Assembly: GCF_964656455.1 (NCBI RefSeq)
Contig: NC_135717.1
Coordinates: forward strand, 17,626,775 to 17,690,774
Length of the DNA: 64,000 nt
Direction: 5' to 3'
DNA from: Halichoerus grypus
Lineage: Eukaryota; Chordata; Mammalia; Carnivora; Phocidae
Below are positions 43,380 to 54,389 of the stretch, piece after piece; position 1 is the stretch's first letter, and the number at the start of each line of letters is the position of its first letter. The notes beneath the pieces were generated by a model. That model was not told where the DNA came from. It did not search any database and saw nothing but the letters and a program-made list of their open reading frames with translations. The position numbers were made by a program, and so were the translations under genes.

Positions 43380-44500
43380 TGCCCTCAGCCCGCCCACGCC
43401 CCCACCCCCCTCCGCCGGGCCACTGACCTCTGCGGTGGGACCTCTTTCAGCATCTCCTCCTCCTCCTCCCTGTGGAAGCACACGAAGCAGAAGGCTGGTC
43501 CATCTTCTGCTCCACAGCCCAGAGGCCAGGCTGGAGGGAGTTCCAGGACGGGGCAGGGGTGGCTGCTGGGGGCCTCGGCCGCATCGTCCCCGGCCTGGGC
43601 AGGGGTGTCCGAGCCAGAGCGCTCCAGGGTCAGCAGCCGGTTGGCCTCAGGGCCCCGCGCCTGCCCACCTGCCGCCTGCGCCTTTTCACTCAGGTTCCCC
43701 GTGGCCTCGGCGGGTGGAAGAGCCTGTGGCTCTGTCTGATGGGGACTCCTGTCCTGGCCCACGGGGCTGGGTCCTGGGAAGCGGCTTCCAGGGAGCCGCC
43801 CGCCCTCAGAGGTTGCTGGCTGGTAGACCAAGGTCCAGCAGGGCCCCTGGCTGCCCCTGGCGGAGACCTAGGCCCCCTGGCTGCCCACTCTGCGGCGGCC
43901 AGTCAGAGTGGGGACTGGGAGGGCAGGCTCGCAGATGCGCTGTCCATCCGCTCATCTGTCCGTCCGGACGTCTGCTCCTCCCTGTCCGGCCAGCACGGCG
44001 GGCGGCAGAGGTGGTTTCCCCTAAGAAAGTTTGTTCTGCCCTCCTGGGGTGGCTGGCGTGGGTGGCCTCCAGGAGAGAGGGTCAGGACCTGAAGCTCAAA
44101 GGTGGGTGAAGCTGGCACCGCGCCCACGCCGTCCCCCAAGAAAAGTTCGGGCCCTCGGAGTCCTGGCTCTGGCTCGGCCGAGCTTGCTCCCCCGGCCGCC
44201 TGCTCCCCGGGCTGCCTGATCCCTGGACTCCGGTGGCTGCTCTGGCAGACCGCTTGGCTGTGGGTATTAATAGCTCTACATTCACGCTGAGAAGCCTGGA
44301 GCTTAACTCCTTCCCTGCCAGAGCTGGGAAGGCCGGCGGGGCTGGCAGCGGCTGCAGGGAGCGGAGGGAAGGGCGGCGCCTCAGGTCCGGCCCCAGCTCC
44401 GTGGGACCCTGAGCTGCCACCGCCTGCCCAGCCGGCTCCGAGGGGCACTGGGCGTCGGGATCGTGGTCAGAGTGCCTGGGCCACCTCAACCCTCCATAAG
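43380..44500. promoter_or_regulatory. GC-rich, CpG-enriched patch (possible orphan CpG island)
   Basis: GC is clearly above the neighbourhood and CpG dinucleotides are frequent, although less dense than in the SBK1 island. There are no Can-SINE insertions over 1.1 kb. It may be an enhancer-type or orphan CpG island. Long frames on both strands (up to 258 codons) arise from GC content. Confidence 0.4.
43428..43773 (-). CDS. Weak candidate exon of an unknown gene
   Basis: A minus-strand frame is open from about 43868 to 43385 and contains residues such as LELPPAWPLGCGAEDG and FCFVCFHREEEEEMLKEV. A possible donor GAG followed by GTCAGT ends it at 43428, and a weak acceptor (cttcccag) could start it at 43773. 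I recognise no family and no start codon of good quality. GC-rich sequence often leaves such frames open by chance, so this is kept only as a candidate. Confidence 0.18.
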
Positions 44501-44509
44501 CACCTCCAG

Positions 44510-44815
44510 GGAGCCAGGTAGGACTGGGGGGCTCGGGACAGCACCCCTGCGACGGACGGGGCTCTGAGCTCCAGGGAGCATCTGCTGGACGCCTCCACTC
44601 ACACGTCCACCCCTCAAGCCCCTGGATCCTCCCACCACATTCCCTGAACAGTCACCGTCGCTGACTCTGGGTCCGGTTCCCTGACTGGCTTCCTTCCCCA
44701 ACTGGACGCCCCCCCACCCCCCGTGGGACCCAGAGATCGGTTACATGCAGTCATACATCCAATTGAGGAGTGTGGGAATCGGGTGGGAGTGAGGGAACCC
44801 GGATAGAATTCGCTT
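44510..44815. other. Intergenic sequence without recognised gene
   Basis: GC-rich, with a G/C-rich tract near 44708-44724. No feature supported. Confidence 0.4.
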
Positions 44816-44819
44816 GCTT

Positions 44820-45400
44820 GAGAAATGTTGGAAGCATCTATGTGCCAGGCACCGTGCTGGGCGCTGGGCACCCCGCAATGGAGAGGGCAGACACTGCTCC
44901 TGCCTCGGTGGGGCTTTGCATGTCACGGCGGGAGGCCGGCGGGGTCCCAGCTCACATACACGGTGACAGTGTAGGCAGGTGCGGCCCTCGAACAGCAGCG
45001 CCGAGTGTCCGTCACAGCCTGGGTTCCGGCCCCACTCACCTCCTTTGCAACTTAGAGCGCACACAACCATTCACAGTGGCCCTGGAAACACCAATCAACG
45101 GAGGACACATAAATTCCGAGTGTGAAAAGGGCTATGAAAAAATAAAGCAGGGAGATGTGAGAGAGGCTGAAGATGGGCAGGCGGTTTGAGAGGGTGCTCA
45201 GGGAGGACCTCCAGGGGAGGTGACCTTGGAGCTGCCACCAGCAGGAGGAGGAGGGAGCAGCGGCCGGAAGATCTGGAGGGAGACTGTCCAGGAAGAGGGG
45301 TCAGTAGGGGCAAAGGCCCAGAGTCAAGAACTAGCTGGCTTGTCTGAGGAAGACAGGGACGAGTGGAGGAGCAGGTCTTCAAGCTGGGTTTTAAGGAGCG
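44820..45400 (-). repeat. L2 LINE 3' region, antisense
   Basis: 'catctatgtgccaggcaccg', 'tgctgggcgctgggcacccc', 'agggctatgaaaaaataaag', 'cagggaggacctccagggga', 'ggtgaccttggagctgccac' and 'gtaggggcaaaggcccagag' follow antisense L2, with about 200 bases of less clear sequence in the middle. Confidence 0.75.
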
Positions 45401-45404
45401 AGCA

Positions 45405-47820
45405 GAGTTTTTCCCGGGGCTCAGGAGCAGAGAGAGCGGAGTAGATGCGGGCCCGACGGTGAGGTGCAAGGCAGCAGACGGAGGTGATGCGGTCAGGGCT
45501 ATAGCAAGTAGTCACCGCAGAGGTGCCTCTCCCGGGGCTCCGAGGCCGAAGGATGGATGGGAGGAGGATGGAACAGGAACTTGGGTCCGCTGAGGGGCTG
45601 AGGAGGCGGACGAGGGCGGAGAAGCTTGGAAGGAAACATCTATATTTGTTGAACTGAATTCCACTGGCTGGAAGGACAGAGCTGCTCCTCCTTGGCTAAG
45701 AGAAGGTGGGGGCTGGGGACACAGCCGCCACATGGAGTGTTTAGGCTGTGCACAGTGCACGGGGCAGCCTGGCAGAGGGTGAGTGGGGGGCTGATATCCA
45801 GCCCTACCTCTGCTCTGCCAAGCTTTGCGTCTTTAGCCCTGTGACAGTGTGGGGGGTGTGTGTGGGGGGGGTCACATTTTGCTAATTGGTCAGCCCGAAG
45901 AGCGCCTTCCTAACATCAGTCTACCTACAGGGGTGCCTTTTTGAATCTGTCCATAGAGGGGGACTTATTTCTGATTTGCGCAAAGGTGTCCCTTAGTCTG
46001 GGCTGGAGGGGGGCTGGCCTAGGGGCCCCAGGTTCTAGTGCGGGCTCTGTTACAGTCCCTGCTGGATGCCTTGCATCAGTCACTGTCCCTCTCAGGAACC
46101 ACAGACCTATAGACTTAGCTAGAAGCACGCTAATCCAACCCCAACACTCCACAGAGGAGGGAATGAGCTCAGAAAGGGGCAGACTCCCCTGGGGTCACGC
46201 AGTGACACACGGCAGAGACGGGCACCTGGACTCTCGTCTCAGTGCTCTATCTTCTCTGCTCCTTGTCTGCCTGGGCTGCTTGCCTTGGAGAGTTGGTGTT
46301 TCCTTGAGGAGAGGAGAGGAAAGGGGAGGGGGCAGGAAGGAGCGTGGAGATTCAGGGGGGAGGAGGAGGAGGGAAGGCCAGGCCAGGCCAGGCTTTGACT
46401 CCCTCGGGTGGGAGTCAGAAGGGGTCAGGGTGTCGCAAGCCTCCAGGCTCCCTGTGCCCCCTCCCCTGGGCCCCATGGGTTGTCATTTGTGGATGTTAAT
46501 TATTCACGATGCTGGTGCTTTGCCTGGTTTTAATGCACTCTGATGGTGTTCTCTAGCTAATGGGGAAAATCAATAGGTTTTAATTCTCAGTGGCTGTGAA
46601 GCTTTGTCTGTCTCCTGTTTGGGTGACTGGGCCTGGCTCTTGGGCTTGGGGGTGGGGGTTGGAGGCTCAGACCAAGTTTGTAGGGGTCTGAGACCCCACC
46701 TTTCTCTCTCTTACCCCTACCTTCTTCTGATTCCAGCCAGGGAGGAAAGATTAGGGACACTAGGCAGCTCCAAACTCTGCCCCAAGCATCTTGGCAGGTC
46801 TGAGTCCTTAAATCTCAGCCATTTATTTGCTCCCTGCTCCAAGACGGATGGTCCCTATGCCAGACCCATGGGCCAGAAACATGCCAACTGAGGCAGCCCC
46901 ACCAGCTTGTGGGTGCTGGAGTTAGGCCTGCAGTCCTTGGTTCCCGTGTTGGCAGCCTGGGGGAGCCTTCTCCTGCCTAGAACTCAGGGTCAGCCCCAGT
47001 CATCCTCCTGGGCTCAGGCCAGGCTCACAGACCTGCCCAGGGCATGGGGGAAATCTGGTCCAGGCCTCACATTCCCTAAAAGACTTCAATGTAAGCTTCT
47101 GATACGATTTATACGTGCAGTTATATATTCAGGCATGACAATTTCCCTGAAGGGACTGAGGACCTGGAACATTCATGGGACATTAAGAGCATGTCTTTGT
47201 GTCCCATCTCAGACCACATCCTCCCCACAGCATCCCATGGGGTGCCCTGAGTCAATATCCTTTATGAATCCCGTAATTACCTTGTGAACGGAACAACTGT
47301 ATTGCACCGTATTTGTGTGTGTGTTAAAAGTGTTTATTAGGCAAGTGTAAACATTTAAGATACTCTTCGGTCTTCATAAGGCTGATTTTGGCATTTCTTA
47401 ATGTTTTCAGAACACAATGAGCCTCCAAAAAAGGAACCCAGGCCTTTCCCCAGGGACCCAGGGCCCATGCCTGGCTAATTGGAAACACTCAGGCCATGGG
47501 CAGGGGCTGTCTGCTGGGTTCCTAGCTTAGCGCCATGGCCCTCCGGAACCCAGGGACCAGGATGTGGAGAATGGTGACTGTGAGGCCTCACCCAGGCCCC
47601 AGCCAAGCCCTAGAGGACGTTCCCCGACATCCCCTTATTTTCCATTTAGGACTCAGGTGTGCAGAACTCTAATAAGAGAGTTAATCCATCTCTTTAGTTC
47701 ATGACACATTATTGTTCTTGGTCCACGCAGGGCCCCTCCCGGTTTTTATTCATTTTCCTGTTCCCTTTCATGGCCCATGGATGATGGGCAGGCAAAAACT
47801 GCTGAGGTTTACTCCAAATC
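45405..47820. other. Repeat-poor intergenic stretch
   Basis: About 2.4 kb with no Can-SINE. An antisense MIR3-like fragment (46090-46250, 'gaggagggaatgagctcaga') and a short GGCCA tandem at 46376-46391 are the only repeats. AT-rich islands at 46490-46585 and 47270-47410 stand out from GC-rich surroundings and could be conserved non-coding elements. No exon supported. Confidence 0.45.
46485..46585. promoter_or_regulatory. AT-rich island with homeodomain-type motifs
   Basis: 'gttaattattcacgat', 'ggttttaatgcactc', 'ctagctaatggg' and 'aggttttaattctc' lie within 100 bases, in otherwise GC-rich sequence. It suggests an enhancer core but cannot be shown from sequence alone. Confidence 0.3.
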
Positions 47821-47829
47821 CCCACCCTG

Positions 47830-48039
47830 GGGACACGTGGGTGGCTCATTTGGTTGGGTGATTGCCTTTGCCTCAGGTCGTGATCCTGGGGTCCTGGGAT
47901 CGAGCCCTGCATCTGGCTTCTTGCTCGGCGGGGAGCCTGCTTCTCCCTCTCCCTCTGTCTGCCGCTTCCCCTGCTTGTGCTCTCTCTCTCTCTCTGTGTC
48001 AAATAACTAAATAAAAATTCTTTAAAAAACAACAACAAC
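47830..48039 (+). mobile_element. Can-SINE, full length, diverged
   Basis: Head 'ggacacgtgggtggctcatt' to 'aaataactaaataaaaattc' and a CAA-rich tail. Flanks 'aaatccccaccctg' (47816-47829) and 'aaatacccaccttg' (48040-48053) match at 12 of 14. Confidence 0.93.
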
Positions 48040-48054
48040 AAATACCCACCTTGT

Positions 48055-49290
48055 GGGCTCTCAGGAGAATTACATGAATCAAAGCATATAAAATGCCTGG
48101 CAACAGTAACTGGTCAGTTAAGTTCCATCTCCTGGGCCAGCCCTCTCTCCCAGGGCTCTTTGAAGCTTGGACAAAACACCTTCCCCTTTGGCACACTGAG
48201 CATGGCTGTTTTTCAAAGTCCTTCACTCAAGACCTGCATGATCACTGGGATGAACCTCCCAGTCTGGTGAAGAAGCAAATATGAGCACCACTAGCTCCCA
48301 TTTCAATTTCAAATTCAGTAGTCGCCGGGTGCATGCTCTAGGCCAGGCCATGCACTGGACAGTGCACATGGGGACCCAGACAGGCCCAGAGAGGAAAGGG
48401 TCCCACTTGCGGGGGATTCTCTGCCCAGTGGGGGTGGGTAGGCGATGGCTCTTCTCTCCCTCTTAATTAGGGTACAGCTAAGCCACGGTAACAAAGAGGC
48501 CCCACATTTACAGCAGCTCAAACAAGTCTTCTGATAAGTTAATTAGGAGTATATGCCAAAGTTTTATTTCAAGTTTGCCATGAGGAAAGAGGCTTATGAC
48601 CAACTTGGTTCAAAGAGACCTTTCCCTTTTATAGGGAAGAGAATGGTTAGATATTCATTGTTGGACACAAGAAAATAGAATGTCTGATTCTGGAACATTA
48701 GTGGCACTGACGGACTGACAGCTGAGTGGATAGGAAGCTCACTTCCTAGAAGAGGTCTTACTTGAATTAAAATTTATGGGAATGTTGTTCAAGCATTCTG
48801 TCGAGAATGCCAGTGTCTTCCCAGAGGAGCATGTGAATTACATCACAGGGGAAAAGTTTTGTGTCAGTCCAGGTCTGGTCCAAGGTTATCATGAGGTGGA
48901 ATTTTATTTCTCTTCAGGTAACAGTCCAGAGGTAGGTGATCCTCTTGGCTGAAGCTGGCTTATGAGCACCCTATTCACGTTTTCGTCCTCAAGAGGGAGG
49001 AAAGATAGAGTGATGCAGAAGTGCCATTCCTCACATCTACTCATATTGTCAGCAAGTATTTAGTCCACCAGCTTGAAAGGAGCCTGGGAAATTCAGCGTC
49101 TATCAGCACAGCCCAATATGCATAGCCAAAAACGGGGACGGGGTGAAGTATTGCTAAAAGGAATAAGGGAGATTAGGATACAATGAACAGTCATTAAGTC
49201 CTAATTTATAGCCGAGGAACAACACTCCTTTCTGTTTCCTGCCACAAACTCTGTTTACCAGTCTATTTCTTGGTCTTTTTAATTGAGGAA
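48055..49290. other. Intergenic sequence, possible old LTR, no gene
   Basis: 'agccacggtaacaaagaggc' and 'cccacatttacagcagctca' near 48480-48520 look like the edge of an old LTR-type repeat extending to about 49000. The family is not resolved and no coding content was found. Confidence 0.35.
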
Positions 49291-49305
49291 ACATATGGAA
49301 TAACT

Positions 49306-49508
49306 GGGCGCCTGTGTGGTTCAGTTGGTTAAGTGACTGCCTTCGGCTCAGGTCATGATCCTGGAGTCCCGGGAGCGAGTCCCGCATCGGGCTCCCTGCT
49401 CAGCAGGGAGTCTGCTTCTCCTTCTGACCCTCCTCCCTCTCATGCTCTCTCTCTATCATTCTCTCTCTCTCTCAATAAATAAATAAAAAATCTTTAAAAA
49501 AATAAAAA
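49306..49508 (+). mobile_element. Can-SINE, full length
   Basis: 'gggcgcctgtgtggttcagt' to 'aataaataaataaaaaatct'. Flanks 'catatggaataact' (49292-49305) and 'aatatggaataacc' (49509-49522) are the target duplication. Confidence 0.94.
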
Positions 49509-49514
49509 AATATG

Positions 49515-49940
49515 GAATAACCAATCTATATTGGACTAAGAAGACAGAGGCTCTGAGATTTAGAGTATATGACGTGTTTGAATCTATCAAGAATAGATTT
49601 TCAGTTTTGTCAGGAGAGTTTGAGAATGCATTAATAAAGATGAAAGGAAAAAATAAAGCAATTATTAACTCCAGGGAAAACAAAAAGTTGCACAATAAGG
49701 GAAATATAATCATAGCATACTATGTGGCTGAGCTATGAATATTATCTACTAAATACTAAAAAATTATTTTAACCAAAAAGGTATATAACTATATTAGGAG
49801 GATGAGGACAGGATGCATGTGTGTGGGAGAGGCTGGGGTGAGGGTGTAAGAGAACTAAATTTTCATTTTCTATATTAGGAAGTAAGATCAAAAGCAGAAA
49901 AATCAAGAACTAGGTGTATTAGCATGTTATTTAGAATCTT
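49515..49940. other. AT-rich intergenic sequence
   Basis: AT-rich, probably decayed LINE. No gene recognised. Confidence 0.4.
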
Positions 49941-49944
49941 GCCA

Positions 49945-50103
49945 TTTAAAGAATGATCCATGAACCGGCAGCATCAGCATCACCTGGGAACTTGTTAGAA
50001 ATGCAAAATGTTGGAACCCAACATAGACCTGCTGAATCCGAACCTATACTTTAACAAGATCCCAGGTGTTTCACGTGCTCCTTAAAGTTTGAGAAACCCT
50101 GAC
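49945..50103. repeat. MER5A-type hAT element
   Basis: 'cagcatcagcatcacctggg', 'aacttgttagaaatgcaaaa', 'tgctgaatccgaacctatac' and 'aaagtttgagaaaccctgac' reproduce the MER5A order almost completely. Confidence 0.85.
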
Positions 50104-50264
50104 TTAGAAAGAGAATAACAAACAGAAGGAACAGCTAAAAGAGTTGAAGTTGTTGCCTTTAGGAAAAGACCTGCAGTACAAAGAGATGGGATAAGGGACT
50201 GCCAATTTTTTATATAAGCCCTGTAGCTTTTTTTGAGTTTTAAACAATGTGGAAGATTTACGAT

Positions 50265-50690
50265 GCTGAAAAAAAGTAAATCATGCTCATGATTTAAAAT
50301 CCCAACAATACAAAATGGAATGCAAACTTCCTCTTACTAGAGACCCCCAAGCTTCCCTTTTGCCTTGTCAACCATTTCTATAGTATCCATTCAGAACTTT
50401 TCTCTGCCTATCCAACCAATGTGCGTATGATTATCCTGTTTATTTTTTAATGGACAAGAGCACATGCAATGCACTGTTTTGCATCCTGCTCTTTTTTTAC
50501 TCACCAATATCTTGGAGATTGTTCCAAATTTGTTTATAGTTTGGTTTTATAGGCTATTACAGGATGCCTAGTATTGTAATTTATTTAACTGCCTCCCTAC
50601 TGATGGGAAATTAGGTTGTTTCCAGGCTTCCTCTGTTCCAGGCAATGCTGCAATAAGCATTTTGTAACCTCAATATAGTGTAGAAATAAG
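50265..50690 (-). repeat. Old L1M-type 3' UTR, antisense
   Basis: 'aatatcttggagattgttcc', 'tgcctccctactgatgggaa', 'attaggttgtttccaggctt' and 'aggcaatgctgcaataagca' are antisense L1M 3' UTR. Confidence 0.75.
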
Positions 50691-50824
50691 GGCAGGGGTG
50701 CTGGCCATAGCATGTCTGGACTGGAAACCCGTGGCTGCTGCTAAGACCAGTTGTTTCATCTGCCTCATTTCCTGTGAAATGGGAATAAAAACAATACCTC
50801 TAAGTGTCTCTAAGGTGGTTGGGA

Positions 50825-51165
50825 GGAATTTGTTCAACAAATATTTGTTGAGCATCTATTATGTGCCAGGCACTGTTTTAGACACGAAGAATTCAGTAAT
50901 GAACAAAACATAAAAATCCCTGCCTGTGTGGAGTTTATATTCCAGTGGTGGGAGACAGATAATAGGCAAGATAAATTGTTAAAATATATGATGATGAGTG
51001 CTAAGGAAGTGAAGCAAGGAAGAGGGATGGAGTGGGAGGTTTGCAATTTTAGATAAGGCGGTCACAGATGGACTCACTGATACAGTGACACTTGAGTGAC
51101 AGCTGAAGGAGATGAGTGGTGAGTCATGTTAATACTGGAGGGAACACACTCCAGGCAAAGGATCA
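50825..51165 (-). repeat. L2 LINE 3' end, antisense, well preserved
   Basis: 'aacaaatatttgttgagcat', 'ctattatgtgccaggcactg', 'atccctgcctgtgtggagtt', 'gataaggcggtcacagatgg' and 'gacacttgagtgacagctga' follow the antisense L2 3' end. Confidence 0.9.
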
Positions 51166-51169
51166 GGGA

Positions 51170-52095
51170 TGGGGAACTCACTCACTCCTTCCCAAGATGG
51201 CTGCTGGCAATGGGAAGGGCCCCATGCCTTCCGCCCTTGAGCCCTAAGTCTGCCCTTGGGGAGTCACACAAAATAGAACCCCTCCCCTGCATACTGCAGC
51301 CCTGCAACAGATGCCAACAAGAGAGCTCCTGCCTCATGATCCTGTGTTATGATGGGTTGACCCCTGGCACCAGGGGACTTTGTCTTGAGGCCTGGGTCCT
51401 TCTTCCGGAGTGGGACGTGGCTGGGAGGAGGAACCGGAGAGTGAGGGGCTGGGATTGCTATCTCTGAGTCAGTACCCCTGTGTGGGCTCCGCTTTGCAAA
51501 GACAAGTTTCACGGGCTGGGTGAGCTGTGTGTCGATCTCAGTGAGGCGGGTCTCAAGTGTGGGACAGCAGCACCCTACGGCCTTGTTGATCTCTCCTTCT
51601 GAACCCAAGTAAGATCAGTTCTAGAATTTCTCTGTAGACATCTTTGGGAGGGCAATCTGATTCAAAGAGGAAGAGGAAGAGGTGTTCGTTTTGTGGCAAC
51701 AATGGAGTGCAGGGGGTACTGCTGAATTTAGAATATACTTATTTGGGATTGCGGGGATCTGGTGAAGTGGTAGGAGGGCTAAAGCCCTGCAAGCCACCCC
51801 TTAGCATCACCATAGTCCCTGGGTCCTAGCCCCAGGGTCAGGAAGGTCCTTCTCATCCTTTAGCCTCAACATCTATCTCTAGCGCCCCCTATGGGCAGAG
51901 TGTACACAGGGCGCTGACCCAGAAGAAAGCTGGTTTGTAGAACCCTGCCCTCCGCATTGCAGAGAGTGTAAAGAGGTAGGTTTGAGCTTAATATCTGGCA
52001 TGAGGGCATTTCAAATTAGTGAGGAAAAGATGGGCTATTCTATTTTCTTTCTTTTTCTGTTTTCTTTGAAAAAAGATAAATCCAGATCCTTACTC
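51170..52095. other. Intergenic sequence without recognised gene
   Basis: No exon or RNA gene. 'ctctagcgccccctatgggcag' (51879-51900) resembles the core CTCF-binding word and is noted separately. Confidence 0.4.
51879..51899. promoter_or_regulatory. CTCF-like motif
   Basis: 'agcgccccctatgggcag' contains the CTCF core CGCCCCCT in the right context. A match by eye only; chance hits are frequent. Confidence 0.3.
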
Positions 52096-52113
52096 ACTGG
52101 ATACTTCACTCTT

Positions 52114-52321
52114 TATTTTTATTTTTTAAAAAGATTTTATTTATTTATTTGACAGAGGGAGAGACAGCGAGAGAGGGAACACAAGCAGGGGGAGTGGGAG
52201 AGGGAGAAGCAGGCTTCCCGCTGAGCAGGGAGACCAATGTGGGACCCGATCCCAGGACCCTGGGATCATGACCTGGGCCAAAGGCAGAGACGCTTAACGA
52301 CTGAGCACCCAGGCACCTCAA
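52114..52321 (-). mobile_element. Can-SINE, full length, antisense
   Basis: Perfect 15-base target duplication 'ggatacttcactctt' (52099-52113 and 52322-52336) around a typical antisense copy; the head 'gagcacccaggcacctc' has lost two bases. Confidence 0.95.
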
Positions 52322-52536
52322 GGATACTTCACTCTTCAAAGCCTAGGAAACACCAGATAGATCAAGCATTTCAAACTTCAAGCTAAAACTATAAAAAAAT
52401 TAGGAGAAAATATGAATGAATTAAAAAAAAAATCTCAATGGGGAAGTGTCCTGCTGGCAAGAAAACAAGTTCAGAAATCATAAATTTGACTATAAAAAAT
52501 GTTAAAATTTCTACACAGTAAGAACTACCACAAACA

Positions 52537-52766
52537 TGGGGCGCCTGGGTGGCTCAGTCGTTAAGCGTCTGCCTTCGGCTCAGGTCATGATCCCAGGGTC
52601 CTGGGATCGAGCCCCGCATTGGGTGCCCTGCTCAGCAGGAAGCCTGCTTCTCTGTCTCCCACTCCCCCTGCTTGTGTTCCCTCTCTCACTCCCCCTGCTT
52701 GTGTTCCCTCTCTAGCTGTCTCTCTCTCTGTCAAATAAATAAATAAAATCTTAAAAAAAAAGAAAA
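52537..52766 (+). mobile_element. Can-SINE with internal 27-base duplication
   Basis: A typical sense copy with a perfect 16-base target duplication 'agaactaccacaaaca' (52521-52536 and 52767-52782). The body word cactccccctgcttgtgttc... is present twice exactly (52660-52686 and 52687-52713), making the element longer than its relatives. Confidence 0.96.
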
Positions 52767-52832
52767 AGAACTACCACAAACAAAATAAACACAAATGGCC
52801 ACCTGTTTTTATTTATTTTTATTATTATTATT

Positions 52833-53202
52833 TTAAAAGATTTTACTTATTTATTTGAGAGGGAGAGACAGAGTGAGAGAGACAGAGTGCACAAGAGCAG
52901 GGGGAAGGAGAAGCAGGCTTCCCGCTGAGCAGGGAGTCTAATGCAGGGATCGCTCCCAGGACCCTGGGAAATGACCTGAGCTGAAGGCAGATGCTTTTTT
53001 TTAAAGATTTTATTTATTTATTTGTGAGAGAGAGAGAGCACGAGCAGGAGGAAGGGATAGAGGGAGAAGCAGGCTCCCTGCTGAGCAGGGAGCTCGATTT
53101 GGGGCTCCATCCCAGGACCCTGAGCAGGGAGTCCAATGCAGGGATGGGATCATGATCTGAGCCGAAGGCAGACGCTTAACCGACTGAGCCACCCAGGCGC
53201 CC
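52833..53202 (-). mobile_element. Two antisense Can-SINEs in tandem, the second a mosaic
   Basis: The first copy (52833-52994) lacks its head and ends in 'gaaggcagatgc'. The second (52995-53202) starts with its T-rich tail and ends in the complete head 'gagccacccaggcgcccc'. Flanks 'acaaatggccacc' (about 52791) and 'acaaatggccaac' (about 53205) enclose the pair. The second copy contains an extra patch at about 53119-53145 that resembles the first copy. Confidence 0.9.
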
Positions 53203-53389
53203 CAACAAATGGCCAACTATTTTTAAAGCATACAATCCAAATGACAGAATAAGGTTAGTATTCTTACTACAAAATCAGCTCTTATAAATCAGAAAGAGAT
53301 GGCCCCCGAGCCCCATAGGACAAACAGCAAAGACCGTGAAATGGCAGTTCCAAAATAAAGAAAAACAAACTGCCAACAAGTATGTGGGG

Positions 53390-53535
53390 AAATATATTCA
53401 ACTTGTCTTGTTCCTCAAGGGTCTTTGCGCTTCCTGGTCTTTTATCTGGAACACTCTTGCCCCAGGTCGCAACACAGCTTGCCACTCAATTCCTTCAGGT
53501 CTGTGTCACTCAAGTGTCAGTGTATCAAGTGACAC
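53390..53535 (+). repeat. L2 fragment, sense
   Basis: 'gtctttgcgcttcctggtct', 'tatctggaacactcttgccc' and 'cattccttcaggtctgtgtc'-like words follow the sense L2 3' body. Confidence 0.7.
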
Positions 53536-53639
53536 GAAGGGCTATAAGTGACCAGGGGCCTGAATTACAGGATATCTCAGGTGGAAAGTCCCCTGTGATG
53601 TCTTCTGGGGCAGGGATCCTCTCTGCTGCTCTGAGATAA

Positions 53640-54380
53640 GGCTAGCAGGTACCAGGCCATGCCAATAGGTAAAGGGTTTTGATTTGATCCTAAGAGCAAG
53701 TGGACGTCAATGTGGGGTTCGAAAAGCTCCCTGTGGCTGCTGGGGGGGCGGGCAGGGTGGTGGTGGAGAACCCACACAGATGACACAGCGGTCCAGGGTA
53801 AAGGTGACGGTGATCTGGAGAGGACTGGTGGTAGTGAGACTGGAGAGAAGTGAATGAATTAGAGAGGTATTTATTTAGAGGGTACATCTCAGGACCTGGT
53901 GAGGCATGATGAAGACAAAGGCATCGAGGATGATGTCCCAGCATCCAGCTCGCATTTCTAGACTGATGGTTTTACCAGTCACCAAGGGTGGTATGGGGGA
54001 CCAAGAAGGCAAGCCTGGCCTGGTGGGAGCCAGGGACCTTGGAAACACCTGGGTGGAACTGTGGGGCCGGAAGTTAGTGCTACAAAACTGAAGCTCTAAG
54101 GTGAGGTCTGGACAGACAGTGATTAAGGCCAAGGGCGTGTGTGTGATGTCAACTAGGGTCATTGTGGGGTGAGAGAAACCCAGCCTTGAGGAACCCCAAC
54201 ATTGGATTGCCACATATGGGACATGAGCCTATGAAGGGAATGGAGGAGGGGAAGCTAGCATCACAGAAGTTAGCATTTCGAAAAGGAGGAAGGGAGAGTC
54301 AGTCAACACATTGAATGCTATGAGGGGTCAAGGTACATGAAAACTTAGAAGAAGTCCACTGGATTGGACGCCAGAGATAA
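53640..54380 (-). repeat. L2 LINE, antisense, about 0.7 kb
   Basis: 'taccaggccatgccaatagg', 'aagggttttgatttgatcct', 'gaaaagctccctgtggctgc', 'ccagccttgaggaaccccaa', 'aacacattgaatgctatgag' and 'gggtcaaggtacatgaaaac' track the antisense L2 consensus into the ORF2 region. Confidence 0.85.
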
Positions 54381-54389
54381 TCTCAATGT

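Noticed and set aside
43333..44109. 258-codon plus-strand frame
   Set aside because: GC-driven open frame with no recognised domain. It starts within GC-rich sequence and has counterparts in other frames and on the opposite strand.
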